In this document: positions 34,901 through 49,900 of the stretch, in pieces
Layout of the letters: each line of letters begins with the position of its first letter
How positions within the stretch are numbered: the first letter of the stretch is position 1
Origin: Apostichopus japonicus
Taxonomy: Eukaryota; Echinodermata; Holothuroidea; Aspidochirotida; Stichopodidae
NCBI RefSeq assembly: GCF_037975245.1
Contig: NC_092565.1
Span: 11,404,499-11,468,498, forward strand
Reading direction: 5' to 3'
Length of the DNA: 64,000 nt
Made by a program: the position numbers and the translations under genes
The notes under the pieces: generated by a model
Seen by the model: only the letters and a program-made list of their open reading frames with translations
What the model was told of the DNA's origin: nothing
Databases searched by the model: none

Positions 34901-37900
34901 GCAGAGATCTGGATCTCGTTCGAGAATTCGAGATCTCGTGGGGGGCAGTCGGGAGGGGCAGTCGATCAGAGAGAAAGGAGAAGGGAGAGATGAGAGATGA
35001 GAGAGAAAGGAGAAGGGATGAAAGGGAGAAGAGAGAAGGCTTCTCAAGTTTTTTGGTGGTTGGCACAAGTGTCATGAGAGAAAGGAGAGAGATGAGAGAG
35101 AAAGGAGAAGGGAGAAGAGAGCAGGCTTCTCGCGTTGTTCGGTGGATGGCACAAGTGTCATGAGAGAAAGGAGAAGGGAGAGATGAGAGATGAGAGAGAA
35201 AGGAGAAGGGAGAAGAGAGTAGGCTTCTCGCGTTGCTTGGTGGATGGCACGAGTGTCATGCGACCTGGCAGAGTGGCGGGTCGAAGGCGACGGCAGGCAG
35301 GCCGGCCCGATGCATCCGCAAGATCTGACTCTCGTTCGAGATTTTGAGATCTCTTTAGTGTAGCGGGTATTGGCTTAAGTGTGTGATCCAATGGTCAGAA
35401 CGAGTGGGCAGAGTGAATCGGATTCTATATATGAGGGGGGTTGTAGAGTCGATCCAAGACTCGAGAAGGCTTTTAATATCTGTCGTGTGTGTATAAATGT
35501 CATGGTTGGACACTTGCGGGCCCTCTCGTAGGGTCGGCCGTCGTTTCTTCGCGACCATGTGTTGCAACTCGGCGCTCTCACGGGGTTCATCCACTCCCCC
35601 CCGTGAGCAGAGGTGTCCCTCCGTGCACACGTATATATCAACGTTCAGATATGAAGCTTTCGCGGACGGGAGTCCACCCGAGACTCGAAAAGGCTCCTTG
35701 CCTGTGGTGCGTAAATATTTTTGCACGTCTAGACTCTTGCTGGCCTTCTCGGTAGGGTCAGCCGTCGTTTCATCGCGACCATGTGTTGCAACTCGGCGCT
35801 CAGAGCGGGGGTTTTCACCCACTCGCCCCGTGAGCAGAAGGTTCTTTCGTGCATATTATCTACAAACCCAGATATTGAGCTTTTTCATCCGCAGAACCCC
35901 CGGTGGAGAAGAGAGAGAAGAGAGAGAAGAGAGAGGAAGAGATGAGAGGAGAGATGAAAGGGAGAAGAGAGAAGGCTTCTCGCGTTGCTTGGTGGATGGC
36001 ACGAGTGTCATGCGACCTGGCGGAGGGTAGAGCGGCAGGCCGAAGGCGACGGCAGGCCGGCCCGATTCACCCGCAGAGATCTGGATCTCGTTCGAGAATT
36101 CGAGATCTCGTGGGGGGCAGTCGGGAGGGGCAGTCGATCAGAGAGAAAGGAGAAGGGAGAGATGAGAGATGAGAGAGAAAGGAGAAGGGATGAAAGGGAG
36201 AAGAGAGAAGGCTTCTCGTGTTTTTTGGTGGTTGGCACAAGTGTCATGAGAGAAAGGAGAGATGAGAGAGAAAGGAGAAGGGAGAAGAGAGCAGGCTTCT
36301 CGCGTTGTTCGGTGGATGGCACAAGTGTCATGAGAGAAAGGAGAAGGGAGAGATGAGAGATGAGAGAGAAAGGAGAAGGGAGAAGAGAGTAGGCTTCTCG
36401 CGTTGCTTGGTGGATGGCACGAGTGTCATGCGACCTGGCAGAGTGGCGGGTCGAAGGCGACGGCAGGCAGGCCGGCCCGATACATCCGCAAGATCTGACC
36501 CTCGTTCGAGATTTTGAGATCTCTTTAGTGTAGCGGGTATTGGCTTAAGTGTGTGATCCAATGGTCAGAACGAGTGGGCAGAGTGAATCGGATTCTATAT
36601 ATGAGGGGGGTTGTAGAGTCGATCCAAGACTCGAGAAGGCTTTTAATATCTGTCGTGTGTGTATAAATGTCATGGTTGGACACTTGCGGGCCCTCTCGTA
36701 GGGTCGGCCGTCGTTTCTTCGCGACCATGTGTTGCAACTCGGCGCTCTCACGGGGTTCATCCACTCCCCCCCGTGAGCAGAGGTGTCCCTCCGTGCACAC
36801 GTATATATCAACGTTCAGATATGAAGCTTTCGCGGACGGGAGTCCACCCGAGACTCGAAAAGGCTCCTTGCCTGTGGTGCGTAAATATTTTTGCACGTCT
36901 AGACTCTTGCTGGCCTTCTCGGTAGGGTCAGCCGTCGTTTCATCGCGACCATGTGTTGCAACTCGGCGCTCAGAGCGGGGGTTTTCACCCACTCGCCCCG
37001 TGAGCAGAAGGTTCTTTCGTGCATATTATCTACAAACCCAGATATTGAGCTTTTTCATCCGCAGAACCCCCGGTGGAGAAGAGAGAGAAGAGAGAGAAGA
37101 GAGAGGAAGAGATGAGAGGAGAGATGAAAGGGAGAAGAGAGAAGGCTTCTCGCGTTGCTTGGTGGATGGCACGAGTGTCATGCGACCTGGCGGAGGGTAG
37201 AGCGGCAGGCCGAAGGCGACGGCAGGCCGGCCCGATTCACCCGCAGAGATCTGGATCTCGTTCGAGAATTCGAGATCTCGTGGGGGGCAGTCGGGAGGGG
37301 CAGTCGATCAGAGAGAAAGGAGAAGGGAGAGATGAGAGATGAGAGAGAAAGGAGAAGGGATGAAAGGGAGAAGAGAGAAGGCTTCTCGTGTTTTTTGGTG
37401 GTTGGCACAAGTGTCATGAGAGAAAGGAGAGATGAGAGAGAAAGGAGAAGGGAGAAGAGAGCAGGCTTCTCGCGTTGTTCGGTGGATGGCACAAGTGTCA
37501 TGAGAGAAAGGAGAAGGGAGAGATGAGAGATGAGAGAGAAAGGAGAAGGGAGAAGAGAGTAGGCTTCTCGCGTTGCTTGGTGGATGGCACGAGTGTCATG
37601 CGACCTGGCAGAGTGGCGGGTCGAAGGCGACGGCAGGCAGGCCGGCCCGATACATCCGCAAGATCTGACCCTCGTTCGAGATTTTGAGATCTCTTTAGTG
37701 TAGCGGGTATTGGCTTAAGTGTGTGATCCAATGGTCAGAACGAGTGGGCAGAGTGAATCGGATTCTATATATGAGGGGGGTTGTAGAGTCGATCCAAGAC
37801 TCGAGAAGGCTTTTAATATCTGTCGTGTGTGTATAAATGTCATGGTTGGACACTTGCGGGCCCTCTCGTAGGGTCGGCCGTCGTTTCTTCGCGACCATGT

Positions 37901-40900
37901 GTTGCAACTCGGCGCTCTCACGGGGTTCATCCACTCCCCCCCGTGAGCAGAGGTGTCCCTCCGTGCACACGTATATATCAACGTTCAGATATGAAGCTTT
38001 CGCGGACGGGAGTCCACCCGAGACTCGAAAAGGCTCCTTGCCTGTGGTGCGTAAATATTTTTGCACGTCTAGACTCTTGCTGGCCTTCTCGGTAGGGTCA
38101 GCCGTCGTTTCATCGCGACCATGTGTTGCAACTCGGCGCTCAGAGCGGGGGTTTTCACCCACTCGCCCCGTGAGCAGAAGGTTCTTTCGTGCATATTATC
38201 TACAAACCCAGATATTGAGCTTTTTCATCCGCAGAACCCCCGGTGGAGAAGAGAGAGAAGAGAGAGAAGAGAGAGGAAGAGATGAGAGGAGAGATGAAAG
38301 GGAGAAGAGAGAAGGCTTCTCGCGTTGCTTGGTGGATGGCACGAGTGTCATGCGACCTGGCGGGAGGGTAGAGCGGCAGGCCGAAGGCGACGGCAGGCCG
38401 GCCCGATTCACCCGCAGAGATCTGGATCTCGTTCGAGAATTCGAGATCTCGTGGGGGGCAGTCGGGAGGGGCAGTCGATCAGAGAGAAAGGAGAAGGGAG
38501 AGATGAGAGATGAGAGAGAAAGGAGAAGGGATGAAAGGGAGAAGAGAGAAGGCTTCTCGTGTTTTTTGGTGGTTGGCACAAGTGTCATGAGAGAAAGGAG
38601 AGATGAGAGAGAAAGGAGAAGGGAGAAGAGAGCAGGCTTCTCGCGTTGTTCGGTGGATGGCACAAGTGTCATGAGAGAAAGGAGAAGGGAGAGATGAGAG
38701 ATGAGAGAGAAAGGAGAAGGGAGAAGAGAGTAGGCTTCTCGCGTTGCTTGGTGGATGGCACGAGTGTCATGCGACCTGGCAGAGTGGCGGGTCGAAGGCG
38801 ACGGCAGGCAGGCCGGCCCGATGCATCCGCAAGATCTGACTCTCGTTCGAGATTTTGAGATCTCTTTAGTGTAGCGGGTATTGGCTTAAGTGTGTGATCC
38901 AATGGTCAGAACGAGTGGGCAGAGTGAATCGGATTCTATATATGAGGGGGGTTGTAGAGTCGATCCAAGACTCGAGAAGGCTTTTAATATCTGTCGTGTG
39001 TGTATAAATGTCATGGTTGGACACTTGCGGGCCCTCTCGTAGGGTCGGCCGTCGTTTCTTCGCGACCATGTGTTGCAACTCGGCGCTCTCACGGGGTTCA
39101 TCCACTCCCCCCCGTGAGCAGAGGTGTCCCTCCGTGCACACGTATATATCAACGTTCAGATATGAAGCTTTCGCGGACGGGAGTCCACCCGAGACTCGAA
39201 AAGGCTCCTTGCCTGTGGTGCGTAAATATTTTTGCACGTCTAGACTCTTGCTGGCCTTCTCGGTAGGGTCAGCCGTCGTTTCATCGCGACCATGTGTTGC
39301 AACTCGGCGCTCAGAGCGGGGGTTTTCACCCACTCGCCCCGTGAGCAGAAGGTTCTTTCGTGCATATTATCTACAAACCCAGATATTGAGCTTTTTCATC
39401 CGCAGAACCCCCGGTGGAGAAGAGAGAGAAGAGAGAGAAGAGAGAGGAAGAGATGAGAGGAGAGATGAAAGGGAGAAGAGAGAAGGCTTCTCGCGTTGCT
39501 TGGTGGATGGCACGAGTGTCATGCGACCTGGCGGAGGGTAGAGCGGCAGGCCGAAGGCGACGGCAGGCCGGCCCGATTCACCCGCAGAGATCTGGATCTC
39601 GTTCGAGAATTCGAGATCTCGTGGGGGGCAGTCGGGAGGGGCAGTCGATCAGAGAGAAAGGAGAAGGGAGAGATGAGAGATGAGAGAGAAAGGAGAAGGG
39701 ATGAAAGGGAGAAGAGAGAAGGCTTCTCGTGTTTTTTGGTGGTTGGCACAAGTGTCATGAGAGAAAGGAGAGATGAGAGAGAAAGGAGAAGGGAGAAGAG
39801 AGCAGGCTTCTCGCGTTGTTCGGTGGATGGCACAAGTGTCATGAGAGAAAGGAGAAGGGAGAGATGAGAGATGAGAGAGAAAGGAGAAGGGAGAAGAGAG
39901 TAGGCTTCTCGCGTTGCTTGGTGGATGGCACGAGTGTCATGCGACCTGGCAGAGTGGCGGGTCGAAGGCGACGGCAGGCAGGCCGGCCCGATGCATCCGC
40001 AAGATCTGACTCTCGTTCGAGATTTTGAGATCTCTTTAGTGTAGCGGGTATTGGCTTAAGTGTGTGATCCAATGGTCAGAACGAGTGGGCAGAGTGAATC
40101 GGATTCTATATATGAGGGGGGTTGTAGAGTCGATCCAAGACTCGAGAAGGCTTTTAATATCTGTCGTGTGTGTATAAATGTCATGGTTGGACACTTGCGG
40201 GCCCTCTCGTAGGGTCGGCCGTCGTTTCTTCGCGACCATGTGTTGCAACTCGGCGCTCTCACGGGGTTCATCCACTCCCCCCCGTGAGCAGAGGTGTCCC
40301 TCCGTGCACACGTATATATCAACGTTCAGATATGAAGCTTTCGCGGACGGGAGTCCACCCGAGACTCGAAAAGGCTCCTTGCCTGTGGTGCGTAAATATT
40401 TTTGCACGTCTAGACTCTTGCTGGCCTTCTCGGTAGGGTCAGCCGTCGTTTCATCGCGACCATGTGTTGCAACTCGGCGCTCAGAGCGGGGGTTTTCACC
40501 CACTCGCCCCGTGAGCAGAAGGTTCTTTCGTGCATATTATCTACAAACCCAGATATTGAGCTTTTTCATCCGCAGAACCCCCGGTGGAGAAGAGAGAGAA
40601 GAGAGAGAAGAGAGAGGAAGAGATGAGAGGAGAGATGAAAGGGAGAAGAGAGAAGGCTTCTCGCGTTGCTTGGTGGATGGCACGAGTGTCATGCGACCTG
40701 GCGGAGGGTAGAGCGGCAGGCCGAAGGCGACGGCAGGCCGGCCCGATTCACCCGCAGAGATCTGGATCTCGTTCGAGAATTCGAGATCTCGTGGGGGGCA
40801 GTCGGGAGGGGCAGTCGATCAGAGAGAAAGGAGAAGGGAGAGATGAGAGATGAGAGAGAAAGGAGAAGGGATGAAAGGGAGAAGAGAGAAGGCTTCTCGT

Positions 40901-43900
40901 GTTTTTTGGTGGTTGGCACAAGTGTCATGAGAGAAAGGAGAGATGAGAGAGAAAGGAGAAGGGAGAAGAGAGCAGGCTTCTCGCGTTGTTCGGTGGATGG
41001 CACAAGTGTCATGAGAGAAAGGAGAAGGGAGAGATGAGAGATGAGAGAGAAAGGAGAAGGGAGAAGAGAGTAGGCTTCTCGCGTTGCTTGGTGGATGGCA
41101 CGAGTGTCATGCGACCTGGCAGAGTGGCGGGTCGAAGGCGACGGCAGGCAGGCCGGCCCGATACATCCGCAAGATCTGACCCTCGTTCGAGATTTTGAGA
41201 TCTCTTTAGTGTAGCGGGTATTGGCTTAAGTGTGTGATCCAATGGTCAGAACGAGTGGGCAGAGTGAATCGGATTCTATATATGAGGGGGGTTGTAGAGT
41301 CGATCCAAGACTCGAGAAGGCTTTTAATATCTGTCGTGTGTGTATAAATGTCATGGTTGGACACTTGCGGGCCCTCTCGTAGGGTCGGCCGTCGTTTCTT
41401 CGCGACCATGTGTTGCAACTCGGCGCTCTCACGGGGTTCATCCACTCCCCCCCGTGAGCAGAGGTGTCCCTCCGTGCACACGTATATATCAACGTTCAGA
41501 TATGAAGCTTTCGCGGACGGGAGTCCACCCGAGACTCGAAAAGGCTCCTTGCCTGTGGTGCGTAAATATTTTTGCACGTCTAGACTCTTGCTGGCCTTCT
41601 CGGTAGGGTCAGCCGTCGTTTCATCGCGACCATGTGTTGCAACTCGGCGCTCAGAGCGGGGGTTTTCACCCACTCGCCCCGTGAGCAGAAGGTTCTTTCG
41701 TGCATATTATCTACAAACCCAGATATTGAGCTTTTTCATCCGCAGAACCCCCGGTGGAGAAGAGAGAGAAGAGAGAGAAGAGAGAGGAAGAGATGAGAGG
41801 AGAGATGAAAGGGAGAAGAGAGAAGGCTTCTCGCGTTGCTTGGTGGATGGCACGAGTGTCATGCGACCTGGCGGGGAGGTTAGAGCGGCAGGCCGAAGGC
41901 GACGGCAGGCCGGCCCGATTCACCCGCAGAGATCTGGATCTCGTTCGAGAATTCGAGATCTCGTGGGGGGCAGTCGGGAGGGGCAGTCGATCAGAGAGAA
42001 AGGAGAAGGGAGAGATGAGAGATGAGAGAGAAAGGAGAAGGGATGAAAGGGAGAAGAGAGAAGGCTTCTCGTGTTTTTTGGTGGTTGGCACAAGTGTCAT
42101 GAGAGAAAGGAGAGATGAGAGAGAAAGGAGAAGGGAGAAGAGAGCAGGCTTCTCGCGTTGTTCGGTGGATGGCACAAGTGTCATGAGAGAAAGGAGAAGG
42201 GAGAGATGAGAGATGAGAGAGAAAGGAGAAGGGAGAAGAGAGTAGGCTTCTCGCGTTGCTTGGTGGATGGCACGAGTGTCATGCGACCTGGCAGAGTGGC
42301 GGGTCGAAGGCGACGGCAGGCAGGCCGGCCCGATGCATCCGCAAGATCTGACCCTCGTTCGAGATTTTGAGATCTCTTTAGTGTAGCGGGTATTGGCTTA
42401 AGTGTGTGATCCAATGGTCAGAACGAGTGGGCAGAGTGAATCGGATTCTATATATGAGGGGGGTTGTAGAGTCGATCCAAGACTCGAGAAGGCTTTTAAT
42501 ATCTGTCGTGTGTGTATAAATGTCATGGTTGGACACTTGCGGGCCCTCTCGTAGGGTCGGCCGTCGTTTCTTCGCGACCATGTGTTGCAACTCGGCGCTC
42601 TCACGGGGTTCATCCACTCCCCCCCGTGAGCAGAGGTGTCCCTCCGTGCACACGTATATATCAACGTTCAGATATGAAGCTTTCGCGGACGGGAGTCCAC
42701 CCGAGACTCGAAAAGGCTCCTTGCCTGTGGTGCGTAAATATTTTTGCACGTCTAGACTCTTGCTGGCCTTCTCGGTAGGGTCAGCCGTCGTTTCATCGCG
42801 ACCATGTGTTGCAACTCGGCGCTCAGAGCGGGGGTTTTCACCCACTCGCCCCGTGAGCAGAAGGTTCTTTCGTGCATATTATCTACAAACCCAGATATTG
42901 AGCTTTTTCATCCGCAGAACCCCCGGTGGAGAAGAGAGAGAAGAGAGAGAAGAGAGAGGAAGAGATGAGAGGAGAGATGAAAGGGAGAAGAGAGAAGGCT
43001 TCTCGCGTTGCTTGGTGGATGGCACGAGTGTCATGCGACCTGGCGGAGGGTAGAGCGGCAGGCCGAAGGCGACGGCAGGCCGGCCCGATTCACCCGCAGA
43101 GATCTGGATCTCGTTCGAGAATTCGAGATCTCGTGGGGGGCAGTCGGGAGGGGCAGTCGATCAGAGAGAAAGGAGAAGGGAGAGATGAGAGATGAGAGAG
43201 AAAGGAGAAGGGATGAAAGGGAGAAGAGAGAAGGCTTCTCGTGTTTTTTGGTGGTTGGCACAAGTGTCATGAGAGAAAGGAGAGATGAGAGAGAAAGGAG
43301 AAGGGAGAAGAGAGCAGGCTTCTCGCGTTGTTCGGTGGATGGCACAAGTGTCATGAGAGAAAGGAGAAGGGAGAGATGAGAGATGAGAGAGAAAGGAGAA
43401 GGGAGAAGAGAGTAGGCTTCTCGCGTTGCTTGGTGGATGGCACGAGTGTCATGCGACCTGGCAGAGTGGCGGGTCGAAGGCGACGGCAGGCAGGCCGGCC
43501 CGATACATCCGCAAGATCTGACCCTCGTTCGAGATTTTGAGATCTCTTTAGTGTAGCGGGTATTGGCTTAAGTGTGTGATCCAATGGTCAGAACGAGTGG
43601 GCAGAGTGAATCGGATTCTATATATGAGGGGGGTTGTAGAGTCGATCCAAGACTCGAGAAGGCTTTTAATATCTGTCGTGTGTGTATAAATGTCATGGTT
43701 GGACACTTGCGGGCCCTCTCGTAGGGTCGGCCGTCGTTTCTTCGCGACCATGTGTTGCAACTCGGCGCTCTCACGGGGTTCATCCACTCCCCCCCCGTGA
43801 GCAGAGGTGTCCCTCCGTGCACACGTATATATCAACGTTCAGATATGAAGCTTTCGCGGACGGGAGTCCACCCGAGACTCGAAAAGGCTCCTTGCCTGTG

Positions 43901-46900
43901 GTGCGTAAATATTTTTGCACGTCTAGACTCTTGCTGGCCTTCTCGGTAGGGTCAGCCGTCGTTTCATCGCGACCATGTGTTGCAACTCGGCGCTCAGAGC
44001 GGGGGTTTTCACCCACTCGCCCCGTGAGCAGAAGGTTCTTTCGTGCATATTATCTACAAACCCAGATATTGAGCTTTTTCATCCGCAGAACCCCCGGTGG
44101 AGAAGAGAGAGAAGAGAGAGAAGAGAGAGGAAGAGATGAGAGGAGAGATGAAAGGGAGAAGAGAGAAGGCTTCTCGCGTTGCTTGGTGGATGGCACGAGT
44201 GTCATGCGACCTGGCGGAGGGTAGAGCGGCAGGCCGAAGGCGACGGCAGGCCGGCCCGATTCACCCGCAGAGATCTGGATCTCGTTCGAGAATTCGAGAT
44301 CTCGTGGGGGGCAGTCGGGAGGGGCAGTCGATCAGAGAGAAAGGAGAAGGGAGAGATGAGAGATGAGAGAGAAAGGAGAAGGGATGAAAGGGAGAAGAGA
44401 AAAGGCTTCTCGTGTTTTTTGGTGGTTGGCACAAGTGTCATGAGAGAAAGGAGAGATGAGAGAGAAAGGAGAAGGGAGAAGAGAGCAGGCTTCTCGCGTT
44501 GTTCGGTGGATGGCACAAGTGTCATGAGAGAAAGGAGAAGGGAGAGATGAGAGATGAGAGAGAAAGGAGAAGGGAGAAGAGAGTAGGCTTCTCGCGTTGC
44601 TTGGTGGATGGCACGAGTGTCATGCGACCTGGCAGAGTGGCGGGTCGAAGGCGACGGCAGGCAGGCCGGCCCGATGCATCCGCAAGATCTGACTCTCGTT
44701 CGAGATTTTGAGATCTCTTTAGTGTAGCGGGTATTGGCTTAAGTGTGTGATCCAATGGTCAGAACGAGTGGGCAGAGTGAATCGGATTCTATATATGAGG
44801 GGGGTTGTAGAGTCGATCCAAGACTCGAGAAGGCTTTTAATATCTGTCGTGTGTGTATAAATGTCATGGTTGGACACTTGCGGGCCCTCTCGTAGGGTCG
44901 GCCGTCGTTTCTTCGCGACCATGTGTTGCAACTCGGCGCTCTCACGGGGTTCATCCACTCCCCCCCGTGAGCAGAGGTGTCCCTCCGTGCACACGTATAT
45001 ATCAACGTTCAGATATGAAGCTTTCGCGGACGGGAGTCCACCCGAGACTCGAAAAGGCTCCTTGCCTGTGGTGCGTAAATATTTTTGCACGTCTAGACTC
45101 TTGCTGGCCTTCTCGGTAGGGTCAGCCGTCGTTTCATCGCGACCATGTGTTGCAACTCGGCGCTCAGAGCGGGGGTTTTCACCCACTCGCCCCGTGAGCA
45201 GAAGGTTCTTTCGTGCATATTATCTACAAACCCAGATATTGAGCTTTTTCATCCGCAGAACCCCCGGTGGAGAAGAGAGAGAAGAGAGAGAAGAGAGAGG
45301 AAGAGATGAGAGGAGAGATGAAGGGGAGAAGAGAGAAGGCTTCTCGCGTTGCTTGGTGGATGGCACGAGTGTCATGCGACCTGGCGGAGGGTAGAGCGGC
45401 AGGCCGAAGGCGACGGCAGGCCGGCCCGATTCACCCGCAGAGATCTGGATCTCGTTCGAGAATTCGAGATCTCGTGGGGGGCAGTCGGGAGGGGCAGTCG
45501 ATCAGAGAGAAAGGAGAAGGGAGAGATGAGAGATGAGAGAGAAAGGAGAAGGGATGAAAGGGAGAAGAGAGAAGGCTTCTCGTGTTTTTTGGTGGTTGGC
45601 ACAAGTGTCATGAGAGAAAGGAGAGATGAGAGAGAAAGGAGAAGGGAGAAGAGAGCAGGCTTCTCGCGTTGTTCGGTGGATGGCACAAGTGTCATGAGAG
45701 AAAGGAGAAGGGAGATATGAGAGAGAAAGGAGAAGGGAGAAGAGAGTAGGCTTCTCGCGTTGCTTGGTGGATGGCACGAGTGTCATGCGACCTGGCAGAG
45801 TGGCGGGTCGAAGACGACGGCAGGCAGGCCGGCCCGATGCATCCGCAAGATCTGACTCTCGTTCGAGATTTTGAGATCTCTTTAGTGTAGCGGGTATTGG
45901 CTTAAGTGTGTGATCCAATGGTCAGAACGAGTGGGCAGAGTGAATCGGATTCTATATATGAGGGGGGTTGTAGAGTCGATCCAAGACTCGAGAAGGCTTT
46001 TAATATCTGTCGTGTGTGTATAAATGTCATGGTTGGACACTTGCGGGCCCTCTCGTAGGGTCGGCCGTCGTTTCTTCGCGACCATGTGTTGCAACTCGGC
46101 GCTCTCACGGGGTTCATCCACTCCCCCCCGTGAGCAGAGGTGTCCCTCCGTGCACACGTATATATCAACGTTCAGATATGAAGCTTTCGCGGACGGGAGT
46201 CCACCCGAGACTCGAAAAGGCTCCTTGCCTGTGGTGCGTAAATATTTTTGCACGTCTAGACTCTTGCTGGCCTTCTCGGTAGGGTCAGCCGTCGTTTCAT
46301 CGCGACCATGTGTTGCAACTCGGCGCTCAGAGCGGGGGTTTTCACCCACTCGCCCCGTGAGCAGAAGGTTCTTTCGTGCATATTATCTACAAACCCAGAT
46401 ATTGAGCTTTTTCATCCGCAGAACCCCCGGTGGAGAAGAGAGAGAAAAGAGAGAGGAAGAGATGAGAGGAGAGATGAAAGGGAGAAGAGAGAAGGCTTCT
46501 CGCGTTGCTTGGTGGATGGCACGAGTGTCATGCGACCTGGCGGAGGGTAGAGCGGCAGGCCGAAGGCGACGGCAGGCCGGCCCGATTCACCCGCAGAGAT
46601 CTGGATCTCGTTCGAGAATTCGAGATCTCGTGGGGGGCAGTCGGGAGGGGCAGTCGATCAGAGAGAAAGGAGAAGGGAGAGATGAGAGATGAGAGAGAAA
46701 GGAGAAGGGATGAAAGGGAGAAGAGAGAAGGCTTCTCGTGTTTTTTGGTGGTTGGCACAAGTGTCATGAGAGAAAGGAGAGATGAGAGAGAAAGGAGAAG
46801 GGAGAAGAGAGCAGGCTTCTCGCGTTGTTCGGTGGATGGCACAAGTGTCATGAGAGAAAGGAGAAGGGAGAGATGAGAGATGAGAGAGAAAGGAGAAGGG

Positions 46901-49900
46901 AGAAGAGAGTAGGCTTCTCGCGTTGCTTGGTGGATGGCACGAGTGTCATGCGACCTGGCAGAGTGGCGGGTCGAAGGCGACGGCAGGCAGGCCGGCCCGA
47001 TACATCCGCAAGATCTGACTCTCGTTCGAGATTTTGAGATCTCTTTAGTGTAGCGGGTATTGGCTTAAGTGTGTGATCCAATGGTCAGAACGAGTGGGCA
47101 GAGTGAATCGGATTCTATATATGAGGGGGGTTGTAGAGTCGATCCAAGACTCGAGAAGGCTTTTAATATCTGTCGTGTGTGTATAAATGTCATGGTTGGA
47201 CACTTGCGGGCCCTCTCGTAGGGTCGGCCGTCGTTTCTTCGCGACCATGTGTTGCAACTCGGCGCTCTCACGGGGTTCATCCACTCCCCCCCGTGAGCAG
47301 AGGTGTCCCTCCGTGCACACGTATATATCAACGTTCAGATATGAAGCTTTCGCGGACGGGAGTCCACCCGAGACTCGAAAAGGCTCCTTGCCTGTGGTGC
47401 GTAAATATTTTTGCACGTCTAGACTCTTGCTGGCCTTCTCGGTAGGGTCAGCCGTCGTTTCATCGCGACCATGTGTTGCAACTCGGCGCTCAGAGCGGGG
47501 GTTTTCACCCACTCGCCCCGTGAGCAGAAGGTTCTTTCGTGCATATTATCTACAAACCCAGATATTGAGCTTTTTCATCCGCAGAACCCCCGGTGGAGAA
47601 GAGAGAGAAGAGAGAGAAGAGAGAGGAAGAGATGAGAGGAGAGATGAAAGGGAGAAGAGAGAAGGCTTCTCGCGTTGCTTGGTGGATGGCACGAGTGTCA
47701 TGCGACCTGGCGGAGGGTAGAGCGGCAGGCCGAAGGCGACGGCAGGCCGGCCCGATTCACCCGCAGAGATCTGGATCTCGTTCGAGAATTCGAGATCTCG
47801 TGGGGGGCAGTCGGGAGGGGCAGTCGATCAGAGAGAAAGGAGAAGGGAGAGATGAGAGATGAGAGAGAAAGGAGAAGGGATGAAAGGGAGAAGAGAGAAG
47901 GCTTCTCGTGTTTTTTGGTGGTTGGCACAAGTGTCATGAGAGAAAGGAGAGATGAGAGAGAAAGGAGAAGGGAGAAGAGAGCAGGCTTCTCGCGTTGTTC
48001 GGTGGATGGCACAAGTGTCATGAGAGAAAGGAGAAGGGAGATATGAGAGAGAAAGGAGAAGGGAGAAGAGAGTAGGCTTCTCGCGTTGCTTGGTGGATGG
48101 CACGAGTGTCATGCGACCTGGCAGAGTGGCGGGTCGAAGGCGACGGCAGGCAGGCCGGCCCGATGCATCCGCAAGATCTGACTCTCGTTCGAGATTTTGA
48201 GATCTCTTTAGTGTAGCGGGTATTGGCTTAAGTGTGTGATCCAATGGTCAGAACGAGTGGGCAGAGTGAATCGGATTCTATATATGAGGGGGGTTGTAGA
48301 GTCGATCCAAGACTCGAGAAGGCTTTTAATATCTGTCGTGTGTGTATAAATGTCATGGTTGGACACTTGCGGGCCCTCTCGTAGGGTCGGCCGTCGTTTC
48401 TTCGCGACCATGTGTTGCAACTCGGCGCTCTCACGGGGTTCATCCACTCCCCCCCGTGAGCAGAGGTGTCCCTCCGTGCACACGTATATATCAACGTTCA
48501 GATATGAAGCTTTCGCGGACGGGAGTCCACCCGAGACTCGAAAAGGCTCCTTGCCTGTGGTGCGTAAATATTTTTGCACGTCTAGACTCTTGCTGGCCTT
48601 CTCGGTAGGGTCAGCCGTCGTTTCATCGCGACCATGTGTTGCAACTCGGCGCTCAGAGCGGGGGTTTTCACCCACTCGCCCCGTGAGCAGAAGGTTCTTT
48701 CGTGCATATTATCTACAAACCCAGATATTGAGCTTTTTCATCCGCAGAACCCCCGGTGGAGAAGAGAGAGAAGAGAGAGAAGAGAGAGGAAGAGATGAGA
48801 GGAGAGATGAAAGGGAGAAGAGAGAAGGCTTCTCGCGTTGCTTGGTGGATGGCACGAGTGTCATGCGACCTGGCGGAGGGTAGAGCGGCAGGCCGAAGGC
48901 GACGGCAGGCCGGCCCGATTCACCCGCAGAGATCTGGATCTCGTTCGAGAATTCGAGATCTCGTGGGGGGCAGTCGGGAGGGGCAGTCGATCAGAGAGAA
49001 AGGAGAAGGGAGAGATGAGAGATGAGAGAGAAAGGAGAAGGGATGAAAGGGAGAAGAGAGAAGGCTTCTCGTGTTTTTTGGTGGTTGGCACAAGTGTCAT
49101 GAGAGAAAGGAGAGATGAGAGAGAAAGGAGAAGGGAGAAGAGAGCAGGCTTCTCGCGTTGTTCGGTGGATGGCACAAGTGTCATGAGAGAAAGGAGAAGG
49201 GAGATATGAGAGAGAAAGGAGAAGGGAGAAGAGAGTAGGCTTCTCGCGTTGCTTGGTGGATGGCACGAGTGTCATGCGACCTGGCAGAGTGGCGGGTCGA
49301 AGGCGACGGCAGGCAGGCCGGCCCGATGCATCCGCAAGATCTGACTCTCGTTCGAGATTTTGAGATCTCTTTAGTGTAGCGGGTATTGGCTTAAGTGTGT
49401 GATCCAATGGTCAGAACGAGTGGGCAGAGTGAATCGGATTCTATATATGAGGGGGGTTGTAGAGTCGATCCAAGACTCGAGAAGGCTTTTAATATCTGTC
49501 GTGTGTGTATAAATGTCATGGTTGGACACTTGCGGGCCCTCTCGTAGGGTCGGCCGTCGTTTCTTCGCGACCATGTGTTGCAACTCGGCGCTCTCACGGG
49601 GTTCATCCACTCCCCCCGTGAGCAGAGGTGTCCCTCCGTGCACACGTATATATCAACGTTCAGATATGAAGCTTTCGCGGACGGGAGTCCACCCGAGACT
49701 CGAAAAGGCTCCTTGCCTGTGGTGCGTAAATATTTTTGCACGTCTAGACTCTTGCTGGCCTTCTCGGTAGGGTCAGCCGTCGTTTCATCGCGACCATGTG
49801 TTGCAACTCGGCGCTCAGAGCGGGGGTTTTCACCCACTCGCCCCGTGAGCAGAAGGTTCTTTCGTGCATATTATCTACAAACCCAGATATTGAGCTTTTT